A stretch of DNA of 64,000 nucleotides from Neolewinella persica DSM 23188 (GTDB taxonomy: Bacteria; Bacteroidota; Bacteroidia; Chitinophagales; Saprospiraceae). The position numbers and the translations under genes were made by a program. The stretch is taken from assembly GCF_000373105.1 (NCBI RefSeq), contig NZ_KB890422.1, positions 16,141 to 80,140 on the forward strand. Direction: 5' to 3'. The notes under the pieces are model-generated. The model was not told the origin of the DNA. It saw only the letters and a list, made by a program, of their open reading frames with translations, and ran no database searches. Shown here one piece after another: positions 37,543-45,959 of this stretch (its first letter is position 1; the number at the start of each line of letters is the position of its first letter).

Positions 37543-37765
37543 TTCAGTAATTAGTATTCAGCGGAGAGTAATCAGTGGTCAGTATTCAGTAATCAGGATT
37601 CAGCGGACAGGATTCAGGATTCAGCCATCAGGATTCAGTGCGCTACAATAAAGAACGCGCCCTAAACGAGGGGAGTAGCTGCTAAAACCTGCAAGCTGTC
37701 CCCTGAGACCTGAAACCTGAGCCCTGAACACTAAATCCTGAAAGCTGAATACTGAAACCCGAACT
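37543..37765. repeat. Long word-type inverted repeat between udk and the nucleoside transporter
   Basis: Left arm repeats GTATTCAG, AATCAGGATTCAG and GGATTCAG about ten times. Right arm repeats CTGAGACCTGAAACCTGA, CTGAATACTGAAA and similar complements. The two arms could pair imperfectly over most of the spacer. No gene. Confidence 0.8.
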
Positions 37766-37800
37766 CTTCACCCTATCTTGCGCCGTACCCAAACATCAAC

Positions 37801-39213
37801 ATGACCTTCGCCTACGATCTCTTCCGCTGTGTACTCGGCCTTGCCGTAATGATTGGTGTATGCTATGCTTTTAGCCGTAACCGTAAAGCCATCGATTGGC
37901 GCCTGGTTGGTATTGGCCTGACGATGCAGTTCATTCTAGCCATACTTATTCTTAAAGTGAAAGGCGTTTCGATTATTTTCGATTATATCGCTACCGGTTT
38001 TCGTAAAACGCTTGAGTTTACTGCCGCGGGTTCAGAGTTCCTATTCGGCAGCATCGTCAACGATATGGATAGTTTCGGCTATATATTTGCCTTCCAGGTG
38101 TTACCGACAGTCGTTTTCTTCTCCGCCTTAACTGCGGTCCTCTACTATCTCGGCATACTCCAAAAGGTGGTCTACGGACTTGCTTGGTTACTGAGTAAAG
38201 CCATGGGGCTCAGTGGTCCGGAAAGTTTAGCGGTTGCTGCTAATGTCTTCATTGGCCAAACGGAAGCTCCGCTAGTGGTGAAGCCTTACCTCGAAAAAAT
38301 GACGCGCTCCGAATTGCTTAGCGTGATGGTTGGCGGGATGGCCACCATTGCCGGCAGCGTATTTGTGGCCTATGTCGGTTTCCTGGGAGGGAGTGATCCT
38401 GAAATGCAACAGTTTTTTGCCAAGCACCTGCTTACGGCAAGTATGATATCGGCTCCTGCAGCCATCGTTTGTGCTAAAATGCTGCTTCCGGAAACCAGCG
38501 AGGAACTTGCTGCCGTTACCGGGGCAGACTCCGAGGATCCGCATACGGCACATACACCCCAAAAAGACAAGCGCCTGGAAATGGCAGCTGATGACAGCAA
38601 CAACCTCCTTGATGCCATTAGCCGTGGAACGACCGATGGGCTGAAGCTGGCCGTCAACGTAGGTGCAATGCTGCTCGTGTTTACGGCGCTGATCTTCATG
38701 CTTAATGAAATCTTTTTGGGGGTAACCGACATTGTCAACTGGTTGGCCATGGGGGCCAACAGCGAGGTATGGGATAGTGCCGAGGCTATGGGTAATACCT
38801 GGAATCAAACGATCGCGGCTGCTACTGGCGGCCGTTTCGAAGGCTTTAGTTTTACCTATTTACTTGCTTTGTGTTTCGCGCCCGTTGCCTGGATCATCGG
38901 TGTGCCCGGCCAGGACATTACCGTTGTAGGGCAATTGCTGGGCCTCAAAACGGTGATCAATGAATTTGTGGCCTATGATACCTTTCGGGTTGTTCAGGAA
39001 AGTGGTGGCAGACTGAGCCCCAAAGCAACGCTCATTGCGGCCTACGCACTGTGTGGCTTTGCTAACTTCGCGAGTATCGGCATTCAGGTTGGCGGCATCA
39101 GCGCCATCGCGCCGGGGCAGCGCAAGAACCTGACGGACCTGGGCATGATTGCTTTATTGGGTGGCACCATTGCCTGTTTGATGACGGGGGCGATTGCCGG
39201 ACTGTTTTATTAG
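37801..39213 (+). CDS. NupC/CNT-family concentrative nucleoside transporter
   Basis: Inner-membrane symporter for nucleosides. N-terminal, nucleoside-recognition and C-terminal CNT domains are collinear with the family: about ten membrane segments, the conserved SGPESLAVAANVFIGQTEAPL motif (first part), the GGMATIAGSV loop, FAPVAWIIGVPG and the ALCGFANFASIGIQVGG signature near the end. A hydrophilic, acidic insertion around residues 238-265 (EDPHTAHTPQKDKR) is longer than in E. coli NupC. It is divergent from udk, so import and phosphorylation are likely coupled. The stop codon is directly followed by an interspersed element. Confidence 0.93.
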   Translation: MTFAYDLFRCVLGLAVMIGVCYAFSRNRKAIDWRLVGIGLTMQFILAILILKVKGVSIIFDYIATGFRKTLEFTAAGSEFLFGSIVNDMDSFGYIFAFQVLPTVVFFSALTAVLYYLGILQKVVYGLAWLLSKAMGLSGPESLAVAANVFIGQTEAPLVVKPYLEKMTRSELLSVMVGGMATIAGSVFVAYVGFLGGSDPEMQQFFAKHLLTASMISAPAAIVCAKMLLPETSEELAAVTGADSEDPHTAHTPQKDKRLEMAADDSNNLLDAISRGTTDGLKLAVNVGAMLLVFTALIFMLNEIFLGVTDIVNWLAMGANSEVWDSAEAMGNTWNQTIAAATGGRFEGFSFTYLLALCFAPVAWIIGVPGQDITVVGQLLGLKTVINEFVAYDTFRVVQESGGRLSPKATLIAAYALCGFANFASIGIQVGGISAIAPGQRKNLTDLGMIALLGGTIACLMTGAIAGLFY

Positions 39214-39250
39214 GGCGGGGACGCAGGTGCAAAGGGGGAGGACGTTGAGC
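39214..39250 (+). repeat. Two-box interspersed element, copy 9
   Basis: GGCGGGGACGCAGGTGCA starts on the base after the transporter stop codon. The second box is represented by GAGC at 39247, 33 bp after the start. Confidence 0.7.
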
Positions 39251-39275
39251 ATTTGACGTCCTAACGGGGTAACCC

Positions 39276-39293
39276 GTACTTCTACGGAAGTAC
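39276..39293. repeat. GTAC palindromic element, copy 2
   Basis: GTACTTCTACGGAAGTAC, the reverse complement of the common form, 44 bp after element copy 9. Flanking AACCC matches the GGGTT after the copies at 63914 and 63966. Confidence 0.75.
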
Positions 39294-39319
39294 ATTCCAG
39301 TTAGAGCAGAACGCAATTA

Positions 39320-40237
39320 TCAGTCTGACTTCCGCCAGCAAAGTATCCGCCGAAGTTTCCCTCCCTGACCGATGCGGATGGTTTTAGTGGTCGTAATCCC
39401 CAGTCGTCCGAACTCGATCTCCGCAATCCTGAGGTACCCCTTCTTAGACACCAGGGTGGTAAACCAACCTACCTGGTTCGCATAATCAACGGATTCCCGA
39501 ATCATTTGTCGGAGGAAGGCAGGTTCCCCGCCGGCTGTCCACAACTCATTGGACTGGCCTCCGAAATTAAGGGTAGGGGAGGGGCCGGTTGTTTTACCCA
39601 ACTTCTCCCACTTCAACCGGGCGGCCGCCCCGGCGGCTTCAGCAGATTCAAAAAATGGCGGATTGCACATCGTAAAGTCAAACCATTCTCCCTGCCTTAT
39701 TACGTTGTGAAAAATTCTTGCAGTATCCGGTTGGCGGCGCAAAGCTACTTTCTTTACCAGCGCGGGGTTGAACCTCGCAATGGCCCCCGCTACTTTCATT
39801 GATCGTGTTGAAACGTCGGTAGCAACGAAGTTCCACGCATATTCTTTTATTCCAAGGATGGGGTATATGAGCGAGGCACCGGTGCCGATGTCAAGACCGG
39901 TAATTTTCGTTTGTCCCTTCCCGCTTTGCTCCTTCGTCTCTTTTCCATGCACCTGCGTCCGCGCCTGATCGCCTTCCAATAGTTCGGCCAGGGCATGGAT
40001 GTAATCCAACCGGCCCGGAACCCCCGGGCAAAGGTTGCCCTCGGGGATGTCCCAGAACTTCAGGTCATAATCTTGCAGTAACAAAGCCTGGTTGAGGAGC
40101 CGAACCGCCATTGGAGCGGCGAAGTTGAGGCTGGTACGGCCATCCGGCGTTGTGACCAGGTAATCCGCAAGACCGGGTACCACTTTCGTAAGGGCAGGAA
40201 AATTGTGCGGCTTTGCGTAGCGATTTCTGGGATGCAT
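39320..40237 (-). CDS. rlmF: 23S rRNA (adenine(1618)-N6)-methyltransferase RlmF
   Basis: SAM-dependent methyltransferase that modifies A1618 of 23S rRNA. The N-terminal block HPRNRYAKPHNFPAL and the SLNFAAPMAVRLLN region, the SAM-binding TGLDIGTGASLIYP and the catalytic CNPPFF motif are present. Length 305 is close to the E. coli protein. Odd: residues around DQARTQVHGKETKEQ, just before the SAM-binding strand, are encoded by an interspersed element and look like an insertion in a variable loop. Confidence 0.95.
   Translation of the reverse strand: MHPRNRYAKPHNFPALTKVVPGLADYLVTTPDGRTSLNFAAPMAVRLLNQALLLQDYDLKFWDIPEGNLCPGVPGRLDYIHALAELLEGDQARTQVHGKETKEQSGKGQTKITGLDIGTGASLIYPILGIKEYAWNFVATDVSTRSMKVAGAIARFNPALVKKVALRRQPDTARIFHNVIRQGEWFDFTMCNPPFFESAEAAGAAARLKWEKLGKTTGPSPTLNFGGQSNELWTAGGEPAFLRQMIRESVDYANQVGWFTTLVSKKGYLRIAEIEFGRLGITTTKTIRIGQGGKLRRILCWRKSD
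39924..39965 (-). repeat. Two-box interspersed element, copy 10, inside rlmF
   Basis: Minus strand GGCGCGGACGCAGGTGCA (39948-39965), then box 2 GAGCAAAG at 39931, 34 bp after the start. In the gene it encodes ARTQVH and the lysine-rich loop that follows. Confidence 0.75.
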
Positions 40238-40360
40238 GAGCGAATTATGGAATTAGCAAATTAGGGACGGGGCTAATCGGGCGGGCGAGTTTTCCGGCTG
40301 ATGCTTTCTATAACTTCAAGTTTGGCGAAGGGGCTTTGTTTTAAGGGTTGTTGTAAATAT

Positions 40361-40423
40361 GTAGAAGTACGACAAGGGCTTTATACAAGGTGCGTATAAA
40401 CTGCCGTAAATATGTAGAAGTAC
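40361..40423. repeat. Direct repeat of GTAC half-sites
   Basis: GTAAATATGTAGAAGTAC occurs twice, with GTAGAAGTAC at 40361-40370 and 40414-40423, 53 bp apart. This is the right half of the GTAC palindrome. The spacer 40238-40475 has no gene. Confidence 0.6.
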
Positions 40424-40475
40424 AACACCGGCAATCCCTTACAAACTAAAACGATATCATAAAAACAAGCATACC

Positions 40476-40518
40476 CAAAAAAGAACGCCACGCAAATAGG
40501 CTTCGCGTGGCGCTCTTT
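40476..40518 (-). terminator. Terminator of the TlpA-like lipoprotein gene
   Basis: AAAGAACGCCACGC (40480-40493) pairs with GCGTGGCGCTCTTT (40505-40518) with one mismatch, and the minus strand continues into several T. Confidence 0.8.
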
Positions 40519-40540
40519 AGCTAAAATGCGGTGACTTAGT

Positions 40541-41656
40541 CTAAATTATTTTCTGCAGTGCGGCTTCGATTGAGCTTGCACCACGGAGGCCGACGGCAGC
40601 GATTTTGCCGTCCCGGTCAATGAGGAAGGTTTTCGGAATCCCGCGTACACCGTAGAGCTGGCCAGCCTGGCTTTCCCACTTCTTGAGCTCGCTTACGTGG
40701 TATGGCCAGATGAGGTTGTCCTTAGCGATTGCATCCGTCCAGCGCTGCTTCTGCCCCTCATTGGCCTGGGCAATCTGCTCGGCAGACAAATTAGCTGTAC
40801 GCCGTGAATCAAGGCCGTCAAGTGAAACGCTGAAGATGGTAAAGCCTTCATCTTTGTACTTTTTGTACACCTGAACTACGTTCGGATTCTCCCGTCGGCA
40901 AGGACCACACCAGCTGGCCCAGAAATCAAGCAGAACCACCTGACCTTTCAGTTCGTCGAGGGAGTATTGCTTACCGCTGGGGCTGGGAAGAGAGATGTTT
41001 GGAGCAGGCATTCCTACTTGAATCAGTTCAGCACTACGCTGCTGCGCCAACTGACCTTCCATAGCCTGAACGAAGGCTAAGTAGGTCGGCTTCATGGTTG
41101 AACCGTCAGACAAACGAGCAACGGCTGCCTTGTGAACGGGTAAACCCTGCTCGCCGGCACGGGACAAAGTGTTGAAGGCAATGAAGGCCCCTATTTCCGG
41201 GTTTTTGACCTCCTCGACAATCTTCTGGATATCTCCGACTGAAACGGTGCCTTGACGGAGCCCTTTCATGGCTCCAACCATTTCCTGTGCCTCATCTGAG
41301 CCAGTAACGGTGAATTGGTACTCTCCGAAAGTGGAGACATCTCCCTTGATATCCACCAGGTTATCGCCTTCACCAATGGCAATGATCGCCTTCTGGGCAC
41401 CTACGCGTAATTGGTAGATGCCGGGCTTCAGGCCATCGACGAAACCAAGGGCAAAGTTGCCATTACCGTCGATGGGCGCATTGGCCAGGACTTCATTGGC
41501 AGAATTAACCGACACCCGGTCAAGATAGACTTTCAGATTAGCGGCGTTGGTCAGTTCACCTCGAATGAGGGTGCCTTCAGTTGGTGCACCACCTGACTGG
41601 CAAGCAAAGAAACTCAGGCTAATAATAACGAACGCAAGGAGTTGAGAAATTTTCAT
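40541..41656 (-). CDS. TlpA-like thioredoxin-fold lipoprotein
   Basis: Periplasm-facing disulfide oxidoreductase of the TlpA/ResA class. Lipoprotein signal with cysteine at residue 19 (LSFFAC), an N-terminal DUF4369-like beta domain (about 28-120), a helical linker and a thioredoxin fold (about 225-371) with the active site WCGPC in FWASWCGPCRRENP and the cis-proline region RGIPKTFLID. Expected to reduce or oxidise cysteines of envelope proteins or cytochromes. It is monocistronic with a strong terminator. Confidence 0.92.
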   Translation of the reverse strand: MKISQLLAFVIISLSFFACQSGGAPTEGTLIRGELTNAANLKVYLDRVSVNSANEVLANAPIDGNGNFALGFVDGLKPGIYQLRVGAQKAIIAIGEGDNLVDIKGDVSTFGEYQFTVTGSDEAQEMVGAMKGLRQGTVSVGDIQKIVEEVKNPEIGAFIAFNTLSRAGEQGLPVHKAAVARLSDGSTMKPTYLAFVQAMEGQLAQQRSAELIQVGMPAPNISLPSPSGKQYSLDELKGQVVLLDFWASWCGPCRRENPNVVQVYKKYKDEGFTIFSVSLDGLDSRRTANLSAEQIAQANEGQKQRWTDAIAKDNLIWPYHVSELKKWESQAGQLYGVRGIPKTFLIDRDGKIAAVGLRGASSIEAALQKII

Positions 41657-41943
41657 GACTTACAATTTTTCGATTAAGGCACAAGAACGGCCTTTTGTTG
41701 ATCTTTAACGGTAAAGATAAGGCATTTCGTTTAAATACGACACTTGTAGTTTTAAAAAATTATCTCAGATTTTTGCCTGCTTGAACTGTAACTAACCGTA
41801 AAGGCCGGTAATTATCGTGGCTTTCATGAAAAACGCGGAGTCTTTTTTAATAGCCCTCACCCGTCGGGAGGTGTGGTAGGGAGCGTACGAGTAGTCCTCT
41901 TCAAGTTGCCGTACCTTGCAGCCTAATTAATTCCCCCGGTATT

Positions 41944-42663
41944 TTGCACCTACTTATTGTCGAAGATGAAGCCAGTATGGCCCGTCGCCTCCAACGGTTG
42001 TTGGAGGAAATATTAGGGGACCGAATCACCTCTTTGGTTAGGGTACCTGGTGTTGCAGCCGCATTAGACCATCTCAGTAAGAAAACCATTGACTTGATGT
42101 TTTTGGATCTCAACCTAAACGGTAAGGATGGTTTTACCGTACTGCAATCGCTTCTTGCCGGGTCTTTTGACGTCATTGTCGTCTCTGCTTATCGAGATCG
42201 GGCGCTGGAAGCATTTGACTACGGCGTACTCGATTTTGTCGCCAAACCCTTCAGCGGGCAACGCCTGGGACAGGCGGTGGACCGTTACCTGAATCATCAG
42301 GGACATCCCGACCGGCCTTTGAGCAAGCTCGCCATAAAAAAACAGGGGAAGCTAACCTTGATTGACGTCAGCGACATACTCTTTGTGCAGGGAGCGGATA
42401 TCTACACCACCCTGCACCTGCGCCCGCGCCCAAAAAATGTAAATATTCATCCAACGGAACTGTCGGATAAGTCACTGGAAAGCCTGTCCCGTTTACTCCC
42501 TCCAGATTTTATTCGGGTACACAAGTCATTTATCGCCAACATCAACGCCTGCCAGGAATTGCGCATTGAGGGAGGTGGGCGATATGCGTTGTTGCTGAAA
42601 GATGGGCGGAAAATTCCGGTCGGACGTACCCGGTACCAGGAGGTTCGGGATCGGTTTTTATAA
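41944..42663 (+). CDS. LytTR-family response regulator (TTG start)
   Basis: Response regulator of 239 residues. The receiver domain carries VEDE (Glu7-Glu9), phosphoacceptor Asp55 in FLDLNL, Ser81 and Lys101-Pro102. The LytTR DNA-binding domain covers about 130-235. The frame opens at TTG 41944, which puts the first strand HLLIVEDE right after the start; no in-frame ATG lies upstream. Residues 158-163 (HLRPRP) in a loop of the LytTR domain are encoded by an interspersed element and appear to lengthen that loop. Its likely kinase is at 44301, beyond an oppositely oriented peptidase gene. Confidence 0.9.
   Translation: MHLLIVEDEASMARRLQRLLEEILGDRITSLVRVPGVAAALDHLSKKTIDLMFLDLNLNGKDGFTVLQSLLAGSFDVIVVSAYRDRALEAFDYGVLDFVAKPFSGQRLGQAVDRYLNHQGHPDRPLSKLAIKKQGKLTLIDVSDILFVQGADIYTTLHLRPRPKNVNIHPTELSDKSLESLSRLLPPDFIRVHKSFIANINACQELRIEGGGRYALLLKDGRKIPVGRTRYQEVRDRFL
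42413..42430 (-). repeat. Two-box interspersed element, copy 11, inside a LytTR regulator
   Basis: Minus strand T6 then GGGCGCGGGCGCAGGTGCA; the T run before the box is also seen in spacer copies. Here it encodes HLRPRPKN. No second box. Confidence 0.7.
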
Positions 42664-42679
42664 AACCCATCCCGAACCT
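42641..42679. terminator. Hairpin overlapping the LytTR gene stop
   Basis: AGGTTCGGGATCGGTTTT (42641-42658) pairs with AAAACCCATCCCGAACCT (42662-42679) with one mismatch. It contains the stop codon in its loop and lies between two convergent genes, so it may act in both directions. No long T tract. Confidence 0.5.
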
Positions 42680-42711
42680 GCTTTGGTAGAGTAGAACCAC
42701 TTTTCCAGCAT

Positions 42712-44178
42712 CTACTCAGGCAGTACCCATTCAACCGGAGGCAAAACGATGCGCTCGTCCTTGATGTCTTTTCCTTCGAAAAAGTCACGCATTACTTCCA
42801 GAATCCGTGGCGAAGACAAGAACAGCGGATCACTGTGTCCTGCCCCTTCGATGACCAGATGGTGCCCATTTTTGAGGTGCTTCAGGGTTTCAACAGCATT
42901 CTCTGCTGACGTTCGTCCGTCCAGTGTCCCGCTGATGCAGAGCACAGGTAGTTTGGTGGGGTAGGGAGCACGGAAGGCCTTTCCAGCATCCAGTTCGGTC
43001 AGCTCATCGTACTGATCCAGGTAAGGGAAGTTGATGGCAGCTCCCAACAGAGTAGTTTTGGCCTGCTTTTCAACGAGTTTTCTGCGGGCCGGAGAAATGC
43101 CCGAGGCTATGTCCATAGCCATTGACATGCCGTTAAATTGACCCATTTTTACGTAAAATGCATAGGGCGTCACAATAGAAAAATCACCACGCAACATGGA
43201 TTGTACCATAAAGGGCAGGTCACTAAAATTTTCTGGCCCGGCCAGCGACCAACTCACCAGCTGCTGCATGTCATGCTTGCCGATAGCTACCAGCATCGTG
43301 TCTCCGGTAACCGGATGTTTAGCTGGGATCATAGCGGGTGCCTTGTCGAGTTTTTTTAGTAGCCGGTCAATGTCTCCGAGAAAGTCAGGATAAACGGCTG
43401 CAGTTGCTGGATTGGCCTTGATGCGCCTATCGATGTCTTCGAGTAATTGCTGTTGATGAATGGGTAGTTTCACCGTATGATCGTATCCTTCGATGCCGGC
43501 GATCACTATCCGGTCCAGGTGTTTTTCATGCCGCTTTATGGCCGTGAGGGAGAGGTGGGACCCGTAACTAATCCCCCAAAGACTGATCTTTTCAGCACCG
43601 AGGGCCAACCGTAAATCATTCAGATCATCAGCACTTTCGTTGGTGTTGTAGCCACTGAGGTCACAATCATTGTCGGCGAAAAAATCAGCAGCCTCGCGGG
43701 TGGCCTTCTGTATGATCTGGCGGATTTCCTTTTGGGTCATCACCTTAGCAGGGTCAACGGACCAAAAACCAGGGTAGCGAGGCGGTCCATCGGAGAGGCC
43801 GGTTCCCCGCTGGTCGTAGGCAATTACGTCGGCAACGGCGCGCAACGCTTGAAAGAGGTCATGTCGAGTGCCTCTGGCCGTACCAATGCCGGAGCCGCCA
43901 GGCCCGCCCGCCAGGTAAACAATCGGGGAACCTGGATTAGGGTTGGTGCTTTTGAACCTGACGAAACGTAGAGTGAGCTTTTTCCCGGAGGCTTTAGTTC
44001 GGTTTTCGGGTACGGAAAAGGAGCCCATTTCTGCCTCCGTTTTTCGTCCGTCCTGAGTAATGAATTCGTAGGGCTCCAGGGTAAGTTTCGGTGCTTGCTG
44101 GCTCATCAGGGCGGGGCCGCAGGTGCAGGTTAGGGTTAGTAGGCAAAGTAGCGGTAAGCGTAAGAACATGGTTTTCAT
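42712..44178 (-). CDS. S33-family alpha/beta hydrolase (prolyl/tripeptidyl aminopeptidase-like) lipoprotein
   Basis: Exported serine peptidase. I choose the ATG at 44178 (MKTMFLRLPLLCLLTLTC), because an ATG at 44358 would run through the divergent kinase gene start and add 60 non-homologous residues. The oxyanion loop GGPGGSG, nucleophile motif GISYGS, a DGRTSAENA acid region and the final GAGHSD histidine make a complete triad. The signal peptide end (TLTCTCGPA) and its possible lipobox cysteines Cys18/Cys20 are encoded by an interspersed element. It lies between a LytTR regulator and a kinase, which may control it. Confidence 0.88.
   Translation of the reverse strand: MKTMFLRLPLLCLLTLTCTCGPALMSQQAPKLTLEPYEFITQDGRKTEAEMGSFSVPENRTKASGKKLTLRFVRFKSTNPNPGSPIVYLAGGPGGSGIGTARGTRHDLFQALRAVADVIAYDQRGTGLSDGPPRYPGFWSVDPAKVMTQKEIRQIIQKATREAADFFADNDCDLSGYNTNESADDLNDLRLALGAEKISLWGISYGSHLSLTAIKRHEKHLDRIVIAGIEGYDHTVKLPIHQQQLLEDIDRRIKANPATAAVYPDFLGDIDRLLKKLDKAPAMIPAKHPVTGDTMLVAIGKHDMQQLVSWSLAGPENFSDLPFMVQSMLRGDFSIVTPYAFYVKMGQFNGMSMAMDIASGISPARRKLVEKQAKTTLLGAAINFPYLDQYDELTELDAGKAFRAPYPTKLPVLCISGTLDGRTSAENAVETLKHLKNGHHLVIEGAGHSDPLFLSSPRILEVMRDFFEGKDIKDERIVLPPVEWVLPE
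44110..44127 (+). repeat. Two-box interspersed element, copy 12, inside a signal peptide
   Basis: GGCGGGGCCGCAGGTGCA, antisense to the peptidase gene, which reads it as CTCGPA. A weak second box AGGCAAAG follows. Confidence 0.7.
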
Positions 44179-44300
44179 TTGTATTGATTTGAAGCAAAAA
44201 TGAGGTCCAATTACCTCCTCGTCAAGGCATTCCTTGCCAACTGCACTCAGGGAGAGGCCAACGACATTTTTCGCTCCGGTAAGCAGCCTACCTTCGTAAT

Positions 44301-45959
44301 ATGAAACACTGCTGGCTGATGCTATTCGCTTTTTTTTGGTGTGGTTGTTCCTTCGCACTTCCCCCCGAGACTTTCAGGGTGGATATCCTTAAGTTTGAGC
44401 ACCAGCTTGTGGGAGCGCCAGATTGGGAAACTGGCCCGCCTCGGTCGGTCGGTCATTTCCAGCTCAGGATCGAAGTGGAGGTAAATGGCAAGCCGGTTGC
44501 CTACAAACCCTACGGACTATTGATATCTATGCTGGCCAGCTCTGAAGCGTACTGGGACGGAAACAGTCTGGGAGCCAACGGTAGCGTAGGGCAATCGGCC
44601 GATACGGAAATTCCGGGCCAGCTTGATTATGTTTATTATTTGCCAGATTCATTACTTGCGCCGGGTAAACACTTACTGAATTTGGAGGTGTCAAATTTTC
44701 ACGCCGACGGGAAAGTCAGGTTCTACGGTATTTTAGTCGCAGGTTATTTGGACCCGATTGTTAAGCCCATCATCACCGCCGCTTATCTGCACATCTACGC
44801 AGGTTGTTTCCTGATTATCGGCTTATACTTTGGATTCAGGTTTGTCACCAACCGTAAGGATTTCTCCTTACTGGTATTCGCGGCTACTTGCCTGTCCTTT
44901 TTTGCCTTGCTTATTATGGAGTACATTCGGAGTTATTACTTCTATCCCTACCCCTGGCACTTTCCCCGCTTGTGGACCATCCTTATCCTAAGCTATTTGA
45001 TCAGTGCCTGCTTGCCGATCTTCTTTTCCATACGCTTTAGATTTAGGTGGTTGTATCTCGTGGTCATTGCCCAATTGGGCCTATTTGTTCTGTTGCTAAC
45101 CTTCAATACTTACGGATTAGACCCCACAACAAATTTTGGAATGATCCTTGGCTTTGTACTCGCTTCAGGCATCTGTTTGTGGGCAGTTCTTACCCGGCAA
45201 AAAGGTGCGCGCCTTGCCTTCTTCGGCGTACTACCGGTAACCATAGCACTAATTGTCGGTTACAAAAATTACGACATGGTACTCTACGCAGGCTTTAGTT
45301 ATTTGGTCCTGACCAGTATGGGGTCACTTGCGATAAAGGAGCGAAATGATCGCCAGGAGCGAGAGGAAGCCTTACTATTATCGAGTAGGTTGCGATTAGA
45401 GCTGCTTCAAAAAAGTATACAACCTCACTTCTTAATGAATTCAATCGCTTCGGCGATCGACTGGATCGAGGAACATCCACCAAAAGGTGTAGAATTGCTA
45501 TTGTCCCTAAGCGAAGAATTTGACCTCTTGCTTGAGGTGTCTGAGCGCCAGCTGATCCCCATGGAGCAGGAGTTAGCGCTCTGCCGAGCCCATCTAAAAG
45601 TGATGGGATTCCGTAAACTCCAACAGTATGAATTGATTACTGAGAATTGCGATCCGGCAGACCACATTCCCCCTGCCATCATATTAACGCTAATTGAAAA
45701 TGGCATCAGCCACCATTCCGGAGTGGTCCTAGAGGGGAGCAACGTAATCTTTCGTCTACGCCAGGAATCAACCGATTTTGGAAAGCTGTTCCGCTTTCTA
45801 GCCGTCGATGAGCAAGGGGTACCTACTGCTGAAAATATTGTGAAAGGTACTGGCCTGCGCTATGTCGAGGCTCGCCTGAAGGAAAGTTATGGGAATAATT
45901 GGAGCCTGAATTCCAGACCAGTATTGGAAGGTTGGGAGACTACCATCAGGATTACTTAG
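44301..45959 (+). CDS. LytS-type sensor histidine kinase
   Basis: Membrane kinase of 552 residues. Signal peptide, an extracytoplasmic beta domain (about 25-155, 7TMR-DISM-like), about seven membrane segments (about 160-340), and a His_kinase domain with the phospho-histidine motif QPHFLMNS near residue 377, the N box LTLIENGIS and the G2 box GTGLRYVEARL. The usual G1 motif (DxGxG) is degenerate (VDEQGVP), so ATP binding may be altered. It probably signals to the LytTR regulator at 41944. Its stop codon overlaps the nusB stop by four bases, tail to tail. Confidence 0.88.
   Translation: MKHCWLMLFAFFWCGCSFALPPETFRVDILKFEHQLVGAPDWETGPPRSVGHFQLRIEVEVNGKPVAYKPYGLLISMLASSEAYWDGNSLGANGSVGQSADTEIPGQLDYVYYLPDSLLAPGKHLLNLEVSNFHADGKVRFYGILVAGYLDPIVKPIITAAYLHIYAGCFLIIGLYFGFRFVTNRKDFSLLVFAATCLSFFALLIMEYIRSYYFYPYPWHFPRLWTILILSYLISACLPIFFSIRFRFRWLYLVVIAQLGLFVLLLTFNTYGLDPTTNFGMILGFVLASGICLWAVLTRQKGARLAFFGVLPVTIALIVGYKNYDMVLYAGFSYLVLTSMGSLAIKERNDRQEREEALLLSSRLRLELLQKSIQPHFLMNSIASAIDWIEEHPPKGVELLLSLSEEFDLLLEVSERQLIPMEQELALCRAHLKVMGFRKLQQYELITENCDPADHIPPAIILTLIENGISHHSGVVLEGSNVIFRLRQESTDFGKLFRFLAVDEQGVPTAENIVKGTGLRYVEARLKESYGNNWSLNSRPVLEGWETTIRIT

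Noticed and set aside
37543..37765. Possible CRISPR or small RNA locus in the repetitive spacer
   Set aside because: Repeats are degenerate 7-10 bp words without spacers of constant length.
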